Virus record (IMG/VR): IMGVR_UViG_3300047476_000521
Location: 1-64,000 of that record
Source of the DNA: a virus
Direction: 5' to 3' (one strand)
DNA: 64,000 bases
Notes under the pieces: model-generated
What the model saw: only the letters and a program-made list of their open reading frames with translations
What the model was told of the DNA's origin: nothing
Database searches by the model: none
Position numbers and translations under genes: made by a program
Part shown: positions 26,232-32,920 of the stretch, one piece after another
Position numbering within the stretch: the first letter of the stretch is position 1
Layout: each line of letters begins with the position of its first letter

Positions 26232-26515
26232 TTCGTGTTTTTGTTATGTTGCTTCTTTCTTGCTCTGCCGCTCTTGCTGAGGACATCTCTTGTCAAAAGA
26301 AGCCAACTCATAACTTTGTTATCGAGTGTAAGAGCAAGAAAGAAGCGGATGTCTCTCTATTAGCACTAAACGGTGGTGAATGTGCTTCTGTTGCATTTCA
26401 CAAACATGTTGGCGCAGAGAAAGCATTTGAGATACCTGGAACAAAAGAGTGCTTCTATGTTCGAAGCGTAACACTATCAATAGATGGCAAGAGTAAGACA
26501 ATCGGACCACTATGA
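26228..26515 (+). CDS. Secreted Cys-rich hypothetical protein, 95 aa
   Basis: GTG start overlapping the previous stop. Signal peptide MIRVFVMLLLSCSAALA, cleavage after ALA. The mature part has four Cys (ISCQKK, IECKSK, GECASV, KECFYV) likely paired in the periplasm. GGACAAAAA upstream. Role unknown; with 25258 and 25891 it forms a small envelope-directed cluster. Confidence 0.7.
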   Translation: MIRVFVMLLLSCSAALAEDISCQKKPTHNFVIECKSKKEADVSLLALNGGECASVAFHKHVGAEKAFEIPGTKECFYVRSVTLSIDGKSKTIGPL

Positions 26516-26706
26516 TAAAGGAACTGATCATACTGGCGCAGGTGGCTAATACAATTCCTCCTGCTGACATTATGAGAAATGACATTCCGACTTATTCATG
26601 GGAAAGGCCAACACAGCCACCGAGATATCAAGTTCCTGCTACTGGTATTTACTCGGCAGGATCTAGACCTCCTCCGATTTCGTTTGAAGAGGTTGAAGTA
26701 GAATAA
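26512..26706 (+). CDS. Pro-rich small protein, 64 aa
   Basis: MIKELIILAQVANTIPPADI..., Pro-rich and probably disordered (SWERPTQPPRYQVPATGIYS). ATGA overlap with the previous gene. Its stop codon overlaps the late-like element in front of the tmRNA gene. Confidence 0.6.
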   Translation: MIKELIILAQVANTIPPADIMRNDIPTYSWERPTQPPRYQVPATGIYSAGSRPPPISFEEVEVE

Positions 26707-26709
26707 ATA
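26702..26709 (+). promoter_or_regulatory. Late-type element before the tmRNA gene
   Basis: AATAAATA, one mismatch from TATAAATA, placed so that transcription would start near 26715, just inside the expected acceptor piece. Weak evidence because the motif is short and AT-rich. Confidence 0.35.
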
Positions 26710-26995
26710 GAATTGCCAAAGGTCGTTGAGAGACGAAACATAGGTTTCTTGGACGTGGGTGCGATTCCCACCGTCTCCACCATGGATACATTCAACCATA
26801 CACACCTGGTGCTAACTAGGTTGCGCAGCCGAAAAGACGTAGAGAAAGAGTCTGTTAGCGGAATGTATCTTTGATGGGGACGAACAGGTTCGACAGGATT
26901 CAGTAAGGTCGTAAGGAGACTGTAGGCATTTATAGGTGCAAACGATAACTTCGCACCATTTGAGATGGCACTAGCTGCTTAATCTCATTGGGTTG
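26710..26995 (+). ncRNA. ssrA: Circularly permuted (two-piece) tmRNA
   Basis: The tRNA-like 3' part comes first: T arm GTGGG-TGCGATT-CCCAC (26755-26771), acceptor strand CGTCTCC, A73, CCA at 26780-26782. A 93-nt intervening segment (26783-26875) follows, whose ends pair (GATACATTC 26785-26793 with GAATGTATC 26861-26869; GCTAAC 26811-26816 with GTTAGC 26854-26859). The 5' part starts GGGGACG at 26876 and pairs with CGTCTCC, including the G3-U70 alanine determinant. The tag frame from the resume GCA at 26938 to TAA at 26980-26982 reads ANDNFAPFEMALAA. This is the permuted ssrA layout of alphaproteobacteria. The product would rescue stalled ribosomes and tag proteins for proteolysis. The outer 5' boundary is approximate. 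Confidence 0.93.
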
Positions 26996-27028
26996 GCAAC
27001 TTCCTAGAAACAGAATAGTTGCTTTTTT
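26996..27028 (+). terminator. Terminator after the tmRNA coding piece
   Basis: GCAACT (26996-27001) pairs with AGTTGC (27017-27022), followed directly by TTTTTT. The GCAACT/AGTTGC stem may also form the 3' end of the precursor. Confidence 0.75.
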
Positions 27029-27044
27029 CATTTTGGAGTTTATA

Positions 27045-27242
27045 ATGACCGATCAAAAAGACAAATACACCGGCATGCGTGAGTTTAATTTTGCATTGAG
27101 CACTAATGTCTATATCTGTGCAGCAGCAGGAGCTTTTCTAGGAGCAATTCTAGGTTATTGGGCGACAGGATTAGTAGAGATCTCTGTAGCTTCGTCAATC
27201 ACTTTCTTAGTTCTTTCTGGTATCTTTGGGATGTTTGTGTAA
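27045..27242 (+). CDS. Two-TM protein, 65 aa
   Basis: MTDQKDKYTGMREFNFALST then two membrane helices with Gly/Ala-rich faces (AAAGAFLGAILGYWATG; ITFLVLSGIFGMFV). TTGGAG precedes the ATG; a longer frame upstream runs into the tmRNA. The GAFLGAILG glycine pattern suggests helix packing. Function unknown. Confidence 0.65.
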   Translation: MTDQKDKYTGMREFNFALSTNVYICAAAGAFLGAILGYWATGLVEISVASSITFLVLSGIFGMFV

Positions 27243-27249
27243 CATTAGC

Positions 27250-27278
27250 TTGCTTTTTCGTCAATCATAGGGTATAAT
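27250..27278 (+). promoter_or_regulatory. Sigma70-type promoter for tRNA-Arg
   Basis: TTGCTT (27250-27255), TTTCGTC... spacer of 17 bp, TATAAT (27273-27278). The tRNA begins 9 bp after the -10, so the transcript would start at or just before its 5' end. Confidence 0.8.
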
Positions 27279-27287
27279 ACTAATAAT

Positions 27288-27364
27288 GGCTCCGTAGCTC
27301 AGCTGGATAGAGCAACAGACTTCTAATCTGTGGGTCGTGTGTTCGAATCGCACCGGAGTCGCCA
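27288..27364 (+). tRNA. tRNA-Arg (anticodon TCT)
   Basis: Full cloverleaf: acceptor GGCTCCG/CGGAGTC (one G-U), D arm GCTC...GAGC, anticodon stem ACAGA/TCTGT with loop CTTCTAA (TCT), T arm GTGTG-TTCGAAT-CGCAC, discriminator G and encoded CCA. It reads AGA, a codon frequent in the AT-rich late genes of this window (many Arg codons there are AGA) and usually rare in alphaproteobacteria. Confidence 0.97.
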
Positions 27365-27382
27365 TTTTATCGGAGAACAAAA

Positions 27383-27496
27383 ATGTCTGACCGTCATAAT
27401 CACTGGTTTTGGAACTCCCGTTTTGTTGATGTGGTTCATCAACAGCTGCTAAGGCTAACTTCTTGGATCTGGCAAAAGCAGAATCATAACCACTGA
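27383..27496 (+). CDS. Small His/Trp-rich protein, 37 aa
   Basis: MSDRHNHWFWNSRFVDVVHQ...WIWQKQNHNH. CGGAGAACAAA precedes the ATG, 19 bp after the tRNA. Unusual composition (five His, four Trp). Could be co-transcribed with tRNA-Arg. Function unknown. Confidence 0.55.
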   Translation: MSDRHNHWFWNSRFVDVVHQQLLRLTSWIWQKQNHNH

Positions 27497-27504
27497 GGTT
27501 TAGT

Positions 27505-27702
27505 ATGCAATTTAGACCTTCAGCTTCGTATTCTCAACTCACCCTGTTAAGGCTTGCATTTGAATACGAGTTAAACAATGTTTTAAAGTTCGAGGATAGG
27601 CAGGAATTCTTTAGAGTTATACAATACCTACAAGAGCGAATTGAACAAATTAAGGAAGATGAGAAAAAATGCTTAAAGATTCAAGGTTCGTCGAAGAAGT
27701 AG
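27505..27702 (+). CDS. Hypothetical helical protein, 65 aa, TAG stop
   Basis: MQFRPSASYSQLTLLRLAFE..., helical (FFRVIQYLQERIEQIKEDEK). TGAGGTTTAGT precedes the ATG. Overlaps the gp33-like gene by 34 bp and ends with TAG. No recognised family, but its place before gp33 suggests a replication or transcription accessory role. Confidence 0.65.
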   Translation: MQFRPSASYSQLTLLRLAFEYELNNVLKFEDRQEFFRVIQYLQERIEQIKEDEKKCLKIQGSSKK

Positions 27703-27887
27703 AAAAGCTCTGTAGAGATAAAAACATCGAATATATTGATGCTGTTGTTTATTGGTGTAATAAAAACAATCTAGAAATTGAAACTGCAGCTTACTGGATT
27801 AAAAAGGATCCGGTAATGAAATCTAAAATTCAGCTAGAAGCTGAAAATCTAAATGTCCTAAAGCGTGGGGCAAGACTTCCGATATAA
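27669..27887 (+). CDS. 33: Late-transcription co-activator (gp33-like), 72 aa
   Basis: MLKDSRFVEEVEKLCRDKNI then EYIDAVVYWCNKNNLEIETA. T4 gp33 (112 aa) has a similar pattern (a helix, SYLEATTAFLEENSIPE, then EKIQSEAIDENLL); here the last part reads KSKIQLEAENLNVL. It would bridge RNA polymerase beta flap and the sliding clamp at TATAAATA promoters. Gene order 33-zincin-59-32 here parallels T4 59-33-32. GAAGATGAGAAAAA precedes the ATG. Call from short-range similarity plus synteny. Confidence 0.75.
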   Translation: MLKDSRFVEEVEKLCRDKNIEYIDAVVYWCNKNNLEIETAAYWIKKDPVMKSKIQLEAENLNVLKRGARLPI

Positions 27888-27890
27888 ATA
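27883..27890 (+). promoter_or_regulatory. T4-type late promoter element
   Basis: Exact TATAAATA overlapping the gp33-like stop codon, 28 bp before the zincin gene ATG. It would add late transcription of zincin-59-32. Confidence 0.6.
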
Positions 27891-27917
27891 ATGGGTTAAC
27901 CATTGTTGGAGGCTAGT

Positions 27918-28427
27918 ATGCACGTTAAAACAATCGGTAAACCCTTAAATGTATCTCTGTCAATGGCCAAAAAGGCAGCTGTTTTTTATGGAAAATATCT
28001 TGTCGGTAATGGTAAACTCTACAATAATTTGAAACTGACAATTCAATTTGAAAAAATGTCTTCTATGGAGGACGATTATGCCTACTGTGATTGGGTAGAC
28101 GATAACAATCTAAAAAGAGAATTTGTAATAGGCGTAGATAGAACTCTCAATAAAAAAGAGACCTTGCTAGCTTTAGCCCATGAGATGGTGCATCTAAAGC
28201 AATACGCCAAAGGAGAGATGAAAGACATTCATCATCCAGTCAGAATGGTCAAATGGCAAGGCGAGAGATATCTTTATGAGGAAATGGATTATTGGGAATG
28301 TCCCTGGGAAATTGAAGCGTATGGTCGTGAGAGAGGTCTATACTTCAAATTTTTGAATTATCTAAAAGATGGTGAGCCCGAATTAAAATGTCAGCCTTCG
28401 AAGCGTATAAAGATTATGTCGCCTTAA
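27918..28427 (+). CDS. Zincin-like protein (HExxH), 169 aa
   Basis: LAHEMVHLKQY puts the HExxH zinc-binding motif at residues 88-92; the later YWECPWEIEAYGRERGLYFK supplies a possible third ligand Glu (E-x-EAYGRE). TTGGAGGCTAGT precedes the ATG at 27918. Such single-domain SprT-like or M-family zincins occur in T4-like phages and may process protein on DNA or virion proteins; the target is unknown. Overlaps the gp59-like gene by 40 bp. Confidence 0.8.
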   Translation: MHVKTIGKPLNVSLSMAKKAAVFYGKYLVGNGKLYNNLKLTIQFEKMSSMEDDYAYCDWVDDNNLKREFVIGVDRTLNKKETLLALAHEMVHLKQYAKGEMKDIHHPVRMVKWQGERYLYEEMDYWECPWEIEAYGRERGLYFKFLNYLKDGEPELKCQPSKRIKIMSP

Positions 28428-28963
28428 AAAACCATTTCACCAAAACTGACTACGACTATATCAAATATAACGGTAAAACAGGTCTAACTTTTTCTTCCTT
28501 TGAGAAACGCAAGGATAAGGTGTTCTTTGAGAAGCTTGCGAAAAATCCGGACTATCACGAGTATCTTGTTGCTAACCTTAGTAACAATCCGAAGCTTTGG
28601 ATTCGTGATCTCGCATATTCAGAAAATGCTAATGTAATCTTCCAAAACTGGAAGAAACGAAACCAATCCCTCACATATAATTTCAAAACAGATTTCAAGA
28701 AAATTTTAGATGCTCCAAAAGGGCATCAACATCCTGCAGCCATGCGAACGTATCTAGCAGGAGAAATTAGTTTAGAGTCCCTTTGTATATTTGTATCTAT
28801 GACTGGTGCGCTTAAAGAGTGGGACTCTAAGTTGGAATACGATCCTATCTGGGAAGATCTTAGGATTAGGGTCGTAAAATATACTCCATTCATCAAATTT
28901 GATAAAATGAAGATTAAAAAAGTCATGCTTGACGTTATGGATGATTTGGGGTATACTAAATAA
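28388..28963 (+). CDS. 59: Helicase loader (gp59-like), 191 aa
   Basis: AFEAYKDYVALKNHFTKTDY, DYIKYNGKTG, FEKRKDKVFFEKLAK, YLVANLSNNPKLWIRDLAYS: these blocks match T4 gp59 (KSVYKLYLMIKQHM..YDVIKYN..YQKRRDKYFFQKLSEK..LIFISNLVANQDAWIGDIS, as recalled). gp59 loads the replicative helicase onto gp32-coated forks. Length is near T4 gp59 (217 aa). It lies directly before the gp32 gene, as expected for partners. Confidence 0.9.
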   Translation: MSAFEAYKDYVALKNHFTKTDYDYIKYNGKTGLTFSSFEKRKDKVFFEKLAKNPDYHEYLVANLSNNPKLWIRDLAYSENANVIFQNWKKRNQSLTYNFKTDFKKILDAPKGHQHPAAMRTYLAGEISLESLCIFVSMTGALKEWDSKLEYDPIWEDLRIRVVKYTPFIKFDKMKIKKVMLDVMDDLGYTK

Positions 28964-28985
28964 TGTTGGGTGATACAAATGCCCA

Positions 28986-29020
28986 TCATACATTGTAATA
29001 CATTGTCATACGGAGAAATA
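28986..29020 (+). promoter_or_regulatory. gp32 leader with direct repeats
   Basis: ATACATTGT is repeated at 10-bp spacing (in the 28988-29007 stretch) just before the GGAG of gp32. In T4, gp32 represses its own translation through its leader; unstructured repeats here could serve the same end. Inference only. Confidence 0.35.
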
Positions 29021-29023
29021 CAC

Positions 29024-29929
29024 ATGGTAGATTTCAAGTCACTTAAAGCTTCTTCAGGTAAGAAGTCCCTCGAAACACTTACAGCAGAACTAACAAAGAT
29101 TTCAGGCGGCGAAAGCAAGGGCTCTGATGATCGTTTTTGGACGCCAACAGTCGATAAGGCTGGTAACGGTTATGCTGTTATTCGTTTCCTTCCCCCACCA
29201 GCTGGCGAAGACGTTCCATTCGTTCGTATCTTTGATCATGGTTTCCAGGGTCCAGGCGGATGGTATATCGAGAACTCGCTAACAACTCTCGGTAAGAACG
29301 ACCCAGTTTCAGAGTATAATTCTAAGCTTTGGAACTCAGGTATTGAAGCCAACAAGGAAATTGCTCGTAAGCAGAAGCGTCGCCTTCATTTCGTAAGCAA
29401 TATCTATGTTGTTACTGATTCAGGCAATCCTGCTAACGAGGGTAAGGTTTTCCTTTACAAGTACGGCAAGAAGATCTTTGATAAGCTAAAGGAAGCTATG
29501 GAGCCACAGTTTGCTGATGAAGAGGCAATTAATCCTTTTGATCTTTGGGCTGGTGCTAACTTCAAGTTAAAGATCCGTCAGGTCGAGGGTTATCGTAACT
29601 ACGATAAGTCAGAGTTTGATAAGATTGCTCCTCTTCTGAACGATGACGAAGAGCTAGAGGCAGTTTGGAAAAAGGAACATTCTCTGAAGGAATTCCTTGC
29701 GCCATCTAACTTTAAGACTTATGAAGAGCTACAGGCTCGTTTGGCTAAGGTTCTGGCCGAAGACTCTGCGCCTGCAAAGCGTGCAAAGGCTGAGACCACA
29801 GAAGTTCCTTGGGATAACGATGAGGATTCAGCGCCAAAGTTTAAGGCTGCTAGTGCACCAAAGTACGCAGCTGAAGATGATGACGATGATGAGTCGTTAG
29901 AATTCTTTAAGAAGCTCGCAAGCGAGTAA
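29024..29929 (+). CDS. 32: Single-stranded DNA-binding protein (gp32-like), 301 aa
   Basis: The start is the ATG after CGGAGAAATACAC, 18 codons inside the longest frame. An N-terminal Lys/Ser region (FKSLKASSGKKSLETLTAEL) stands for the cooperativity domain; the core has FWTPTVDKAGNGYAVIRFLP, PFVRIFDHGFQGPGGWYIEN, RRLHFVSNIYVV and FKLKIRQVEGYRNYDKSEF, all typical of T4-like gp32. The acidic C-terminal tail (AAEDDDDDESLEFFKKLASE) recruits other replication proteins. There are no Cys residues at all, so the zinc site of T4 gp32 is missing. Terminator follows. Confidence 0.95.
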   Translation: MVDFKSLKASSGKKSLETLTAELTKISGGESKGSDDRFWTPTVDKAGNGYAVIRFLPPPAGEDVPFVRIFDHGFQGPGGWYIENSLTTLGKNDPVSEYNSKLWNSGIEANKEIARKQKRRLHFVSNIYVVTDSGNPANEGKVFLYKYGKKIFDKLKEAMEPQFADEEAINPFDLWAGANFKLKIRQVEGYRNYDKSEFDKIAPLLNDDEELEAVWKKEHSLKEFLAPSNFKTYEELQARLAKVLAEDSAPAKRAKAETTEVPWDNDEDSAPKFKAASAPKYAAEDDDDDESLEFFKKLASE

Positions 29930-29933
29930 AATT

Positions 29934-29957
29934 AAAGGGAGCTAAAAGCTCCCTTTT
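29934..29957. terminator. Bidirectional terminator between gp32 and the tail lysozyme gene
   Basis: AAAGGGAGCT, loop AAA, AGCTCCCTTT then TT; A-rich on the other side. It separates convergent genes ending at 29929 and 29960. Confidence 0.9.
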
Positions 29958-29959
29958 TA

Positions 29960-32008
29960 TTATCCAGCCATATGCTTTTTATAATGTTTCATTTCTTCCC
30001 AATGGTTTCCGCCGATCAAAGCAGCCCAGTCAGGCCAACCGACATCTCCTGGAAGATTGTATGCGTATCCGGATGCATCTGCAGGGCTCATCGAACCTGT
30101 TCCTCCTTGAGGAGAAGGAACGTTTTGAGTTGCAACAATTTGAGGAGTTTGTGTTTCTGCCATTCTTTGACTTTCAATAGCAGCTTCTTTTACTCTTTGA
30201 ACGTTTTGATTGGAAACTGTTGGTTTTGGTGTTAATTCTGCAAAAGGCATAGGAGTAGATTCTATTCCTTCTAAAGCAGAACCAATCATAGGTAATACTG
30301 ATCCCAGGATTCCGCCTAGACCCATAGGCAACATTCCCCCCATCATTCCCATAAGCTGTCCCATAGGGAAGCCAGCCGTCTGTGGAGCCATTGCAGCTTG
30401 AGTCATAGGAGCTTGGGTGACTGGTTCTGCTGCTGATGGAGCAGAAACAACAGATGGGCTAGTAGTCATACCAGGAGTTGGTGGCGTCATTTGAGGAGCG
30501 CTCGAACCAGGAGTTGTTGGAGTCTCTCCAGCGGAAGGAGTTACTTGCCCTCCAATTACTGATTGACCTCCTCTGATTCCTTTTCCACCGATCTGAGCAT
30601 GTATATGATCTTGATGACCTTTTGTTCTCCAAAGAACAGTATAACCTGCAGCTTGAATTTGTTTTGCTAGTTGATCGAATTTTGGACCCCATGTAGGATC
30701 TTGAGCTTCGACTATGCCACCAGGAGCATTAATATCAATGGCCATGTTGTCATAATGAGCGCTGTTTTTACCATGAGCAGTAGGGCTTACTCCTCCAAAA
30801 GCTGGATGTTCAGAAACTTGAACCTTCATTCCTTTGAGCGCATTACCTAGTGCAACAAGATCGCCTGATGGTAGAGAAGCAGAATTTTCCATTTTTTCTG
30901 CATGACCTTCTCCGTGCATTGCTCCACTAATTGGCCCATGACCACCTTCTTTGCCTATTGTTTCAGTTCTTAAAGAAGTAGCTGAAGGAATAGACTCTGG
31001 TTTGTTAGTAGGAGTTGCAGTAGCAGTTGTCGCACCAGAAGTTGTTGAAGTAGATTGAGTAGTAGTTGGCGTTGAGCTACCTTCGCTTTTTGCTAATGCA
31101 ACAGCATTAGCCATTCTTTGACCTAAGTGTTGATGAGACGATCTTTCGTAACCATAATCAATTGCTTTAGCAGCATCAATTGCACTAGAAGCAGCTTTCA
31201 GCATTTCTCCAGCACGCTTTTCAGTATTGGTTAGTTCCCACTGAACGAATTCTAATTGCTGTTTGAAGTTTGATTGCCTAATGGGAATACCCATTACTTC
31301 TTGGAATTTTCTCTGTCTGTCTGGATGCCACTGAGCAATACCATAAGCTTGTCCGCTATCCCCTACAGCATCTGTTCTTAGGTTTTTACCTGATTCTGTT
31401 TGTAGATTACCTACAATACCAGCTGATTGCTCTTTAGACCATCCTTTGGATTGGAAGAACGACATTGCTTCAGAAGAACTTCCTGATTCTCCAACGCCTT
31501 TACCAACAGGTCCAGAAGTTACACCGCCAGATAGCTGAGAAGCTCCATAACCAATTGCTCCAGCAACAGCCATTCCGCCAATAGCAGCTGCCACATTACC
31601 AAAACCAGCGGTCAAAGAACCAAGAACAGAATTAGATCCCTGACCAACTAAACTGTTGTTCAGGCTACGATTCATTGATTCTGTGGTATCATTAAGAATT
31701 TTAATATTTCTTGATATATTATTAAGAGTTCCAAGCATGGTTGTTTGTAAACTGACTGATTCTTGGAATATTCTAGTTAGACCATCAACTTTTTCGTTTG
31801 TTTGTTCAGATGCATATTGACCTTCAGCAATTGTATTGTGAAGATCAATAATATCTTTTCTTTGTGATGAAAAAGTGTTGGCTAGATCTTTAACTATCTT
31901 AGATAGACTAGCAGAAGAAGCAGTGGCAGCTTGTCTGAATTGACCAGCTGATTCTCCCATAACTGATCTTAAACTTCTAGAAACTTCTGCTAATTCTGCC
32001 GTTGCCAT
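29960..32008 (-). CDS. Tail-associated lysozyme plus M15-type peptidase, 682 aa
   Basis: Residues 1-120 are coiled coil, 130-165 Gly/Ala hydrophobic. Residues 181-300 match the phage tail lysozyme family: AMSFFQSKGWSKEQSAGIVG, NLQTESG (Glu205 candidate catalytic), GQAYGIAQW (219-227). Residues 395-475 look like an M15/VanY-type zinc peptidase: SAHYDNMAIDI (H418, D425) and DHIHA (H468, H470). The rest is Pro/Thr/Met-rich linker. It would cut glycan and peptide bonds of peptidoglycan during DNA injection, replacing the lysozyme that T4 fuses to gp5. Last gene of the leftward late operon. Confidence 0.85.
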   Translation of the reverse strand: MATAELAEVSRSLRSVMGESAGQFRQAATASSASLSKIVKDLANTFSSQRKDIIDLHNTIAEGQYASEQTNEKVDGLTRIFQESVSLQTTMLGTLNNISRNIKILNDTTESMNRSLNNSLVGQGSNSVLGSLTAGFGNVAAAIGGMAVAGAIGYGASQLSGGVTSGPVGKGVGESGSSSEAMSFFQSKGWSKEQSAGIVGNLQTESGKNLRTDAVGDSGQAYGIAQWHPDRQRKFQEVMGIPIRQSNFKQQLEFVQWELTNTEKRAGEMLKAASSAIDAAKAIDYGYERSSHQHLGQRMANAVALAKSEGSSTPTTTQSTSTTSGATTATATPTNKPESIPSATSLRTETIGKEGGHGPISGAMHGEGHAEKMENSASLPSGDLVALGNALKGMKVQVSEHPAFGGVSPTAHGKNSAHYDNMAIDINAPGGIVEAQDPTWGPKFDQLAKQIQAAGYTVLWRTKGHQDHIHAQIGGKGIRGGQSVIGGQVTPSAGETPTTPGSSAPQMTPPTPGMTTSPSVVSAPSAAEPVTQAPMTQAAMAPQTAGFPMGQLMGMMGGMLPMGLGGILGSVLPMIGSALEGIESTPMPFAELTPKPTVSNQNVQRVKEAAIESQRMAETQTPQIVATQNVPSPQGGTGSMSPADASGYAYNLPGDVGWPDWAALIGGNHWEEMKHYKKHMAG

Positions 32009-32015
32009 TTGTTAC

Positions 32016-32201
32016 CTATCTATTTCCTGATGCCTTTTTGGCTTCCTCTACCTCTTTTATATAATTCACCAAAAGTTGAACATAGATATCTCTTTCAAAT
32101 GGTATAAGGTTTTCTACTTCGCTAATTGAATATTTATGATGCTGAACTAAAGAAAATATAGTCGAATAATAAGAACTCAGGTTCGAGTAGTTCAGCGCCA
32201 C
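32016..32201 (-). CDS. Small protein, gp51-like candidate, 61 aa
   Basis: GTG start overlapping the gp26-like stop. Helical: YSTIFSLVQHHKYSISEVEN then LIPFERDIYVQLLVNYIKEV. The segment E-x-x-x-IPFER(D/E)-(I)Y-V-x-LL is one I associate with small hub-assembly proteins (gp51-like) of T4-related phages. In T4, gp51 and gp26 both act on the hub, matching the adjacency. Confidence 0.5.
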   Translation of the reverse strand: MALNYSNLSSYYSTIFSLVQHHKYSISEVENLIPFERDIYVQLLVNYIKEVEEAKKASGNR

Positions 32202-32905
32202 GTAAAAAAATCGTTTAACGAACTCAAAACAATTTCACGTTCGTTGCCTAATTCGTTTTGGTATAAAATTTTATATTCCATTTTAGGAATGTTGACCAAG
32301 AATTCTTGGATCTTTTCGAAAGTCTTGATATTCAGATTTTCTAAAAATTCATTAATTTCTTCGTTTCTGTAATCTTTAGTTTCAAAAATCTGTTCTTCGA
32401 AGTAGATAGAATCTATACAACGTACAATAAGTTCAAACATATAATCCTTATCTAACTTCAAAAACTGCTCGTCATCATAAAGAGAAGCAGAAGGATACTT
32501 CATGATAATTCCTGATTGAGGAGTTATCTTAATATTGTTGTCTATCTTTTCTGGATATTTGATCTTTACATCTTCAAGATTAATTTCGAAATCATAAATC
32601 TTACCGTCTTCGTTGTCTTTGTAAGAAACCTTAATAAGATTGTCTACTGAGATAGATCTTAATTTTAGAAAAATATATTCTAGATCAAAAATAGCCAATT
32701 TACCGATATCGAGTTTTTTGTCTATCGAACAATTGTTTACTATTTGCTTTATAGAAGTTAAAACATCTGCTGGGTTTTCGCTTTCCTTAGCCATCAACAG
32801 CAGCTTTTCTTCTTTCACCAAAAAAGGTCTAAATTGATAATCCTTTTTCAAAGAAGGAATATTAATTTTGTAAACTGGGTAATCAATTTTAGGCAACCTT
32901 GACAT
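32192..32905 (-). CDS. 26: Baseplate hub protein (gp26-like, T4_baseplate family), 237 aa
   Basis: MSRLPKIDYPVYKINIPSLK, YQFRPFLVKEEKLLLMAKES, VNNCS, LEYIFLKLRSISVDN, YDDEQFLKL, LVRCIDSIYFEEQIFETKDY match the T4 baseplate protein gp26 family. The chosen ATG has GGAG 7 bp upstream; the ATG four codons earlier has no site. It is a hub assembly factor or component. Second to last in the leftward operon. Confidence 0.85.
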   Translation of the reverse strand: MSRLPKIDYPVYKINIPSLKKDYQFRPFLVKEEKLLLMAKESENPADVLTSIKQIVNNCSIDKKLDIGKLAIFDLEYIFLKLRSISVDNLIKVSYKDNEDGKIYDFEINLEDVKIKYPEKIDNNIKITPQSGIIMKYPSASLYDDEQFLKLDKDYMFELIVRCIDSIYFEEQIFETKDYRNEEINEFLENLNIKTFEKIQEFLVNIPKMEYKILYQNELGNEREIVLSSLNDFFTWR

Positions 32906-32920
32906 TTCAAACTCCATTAA

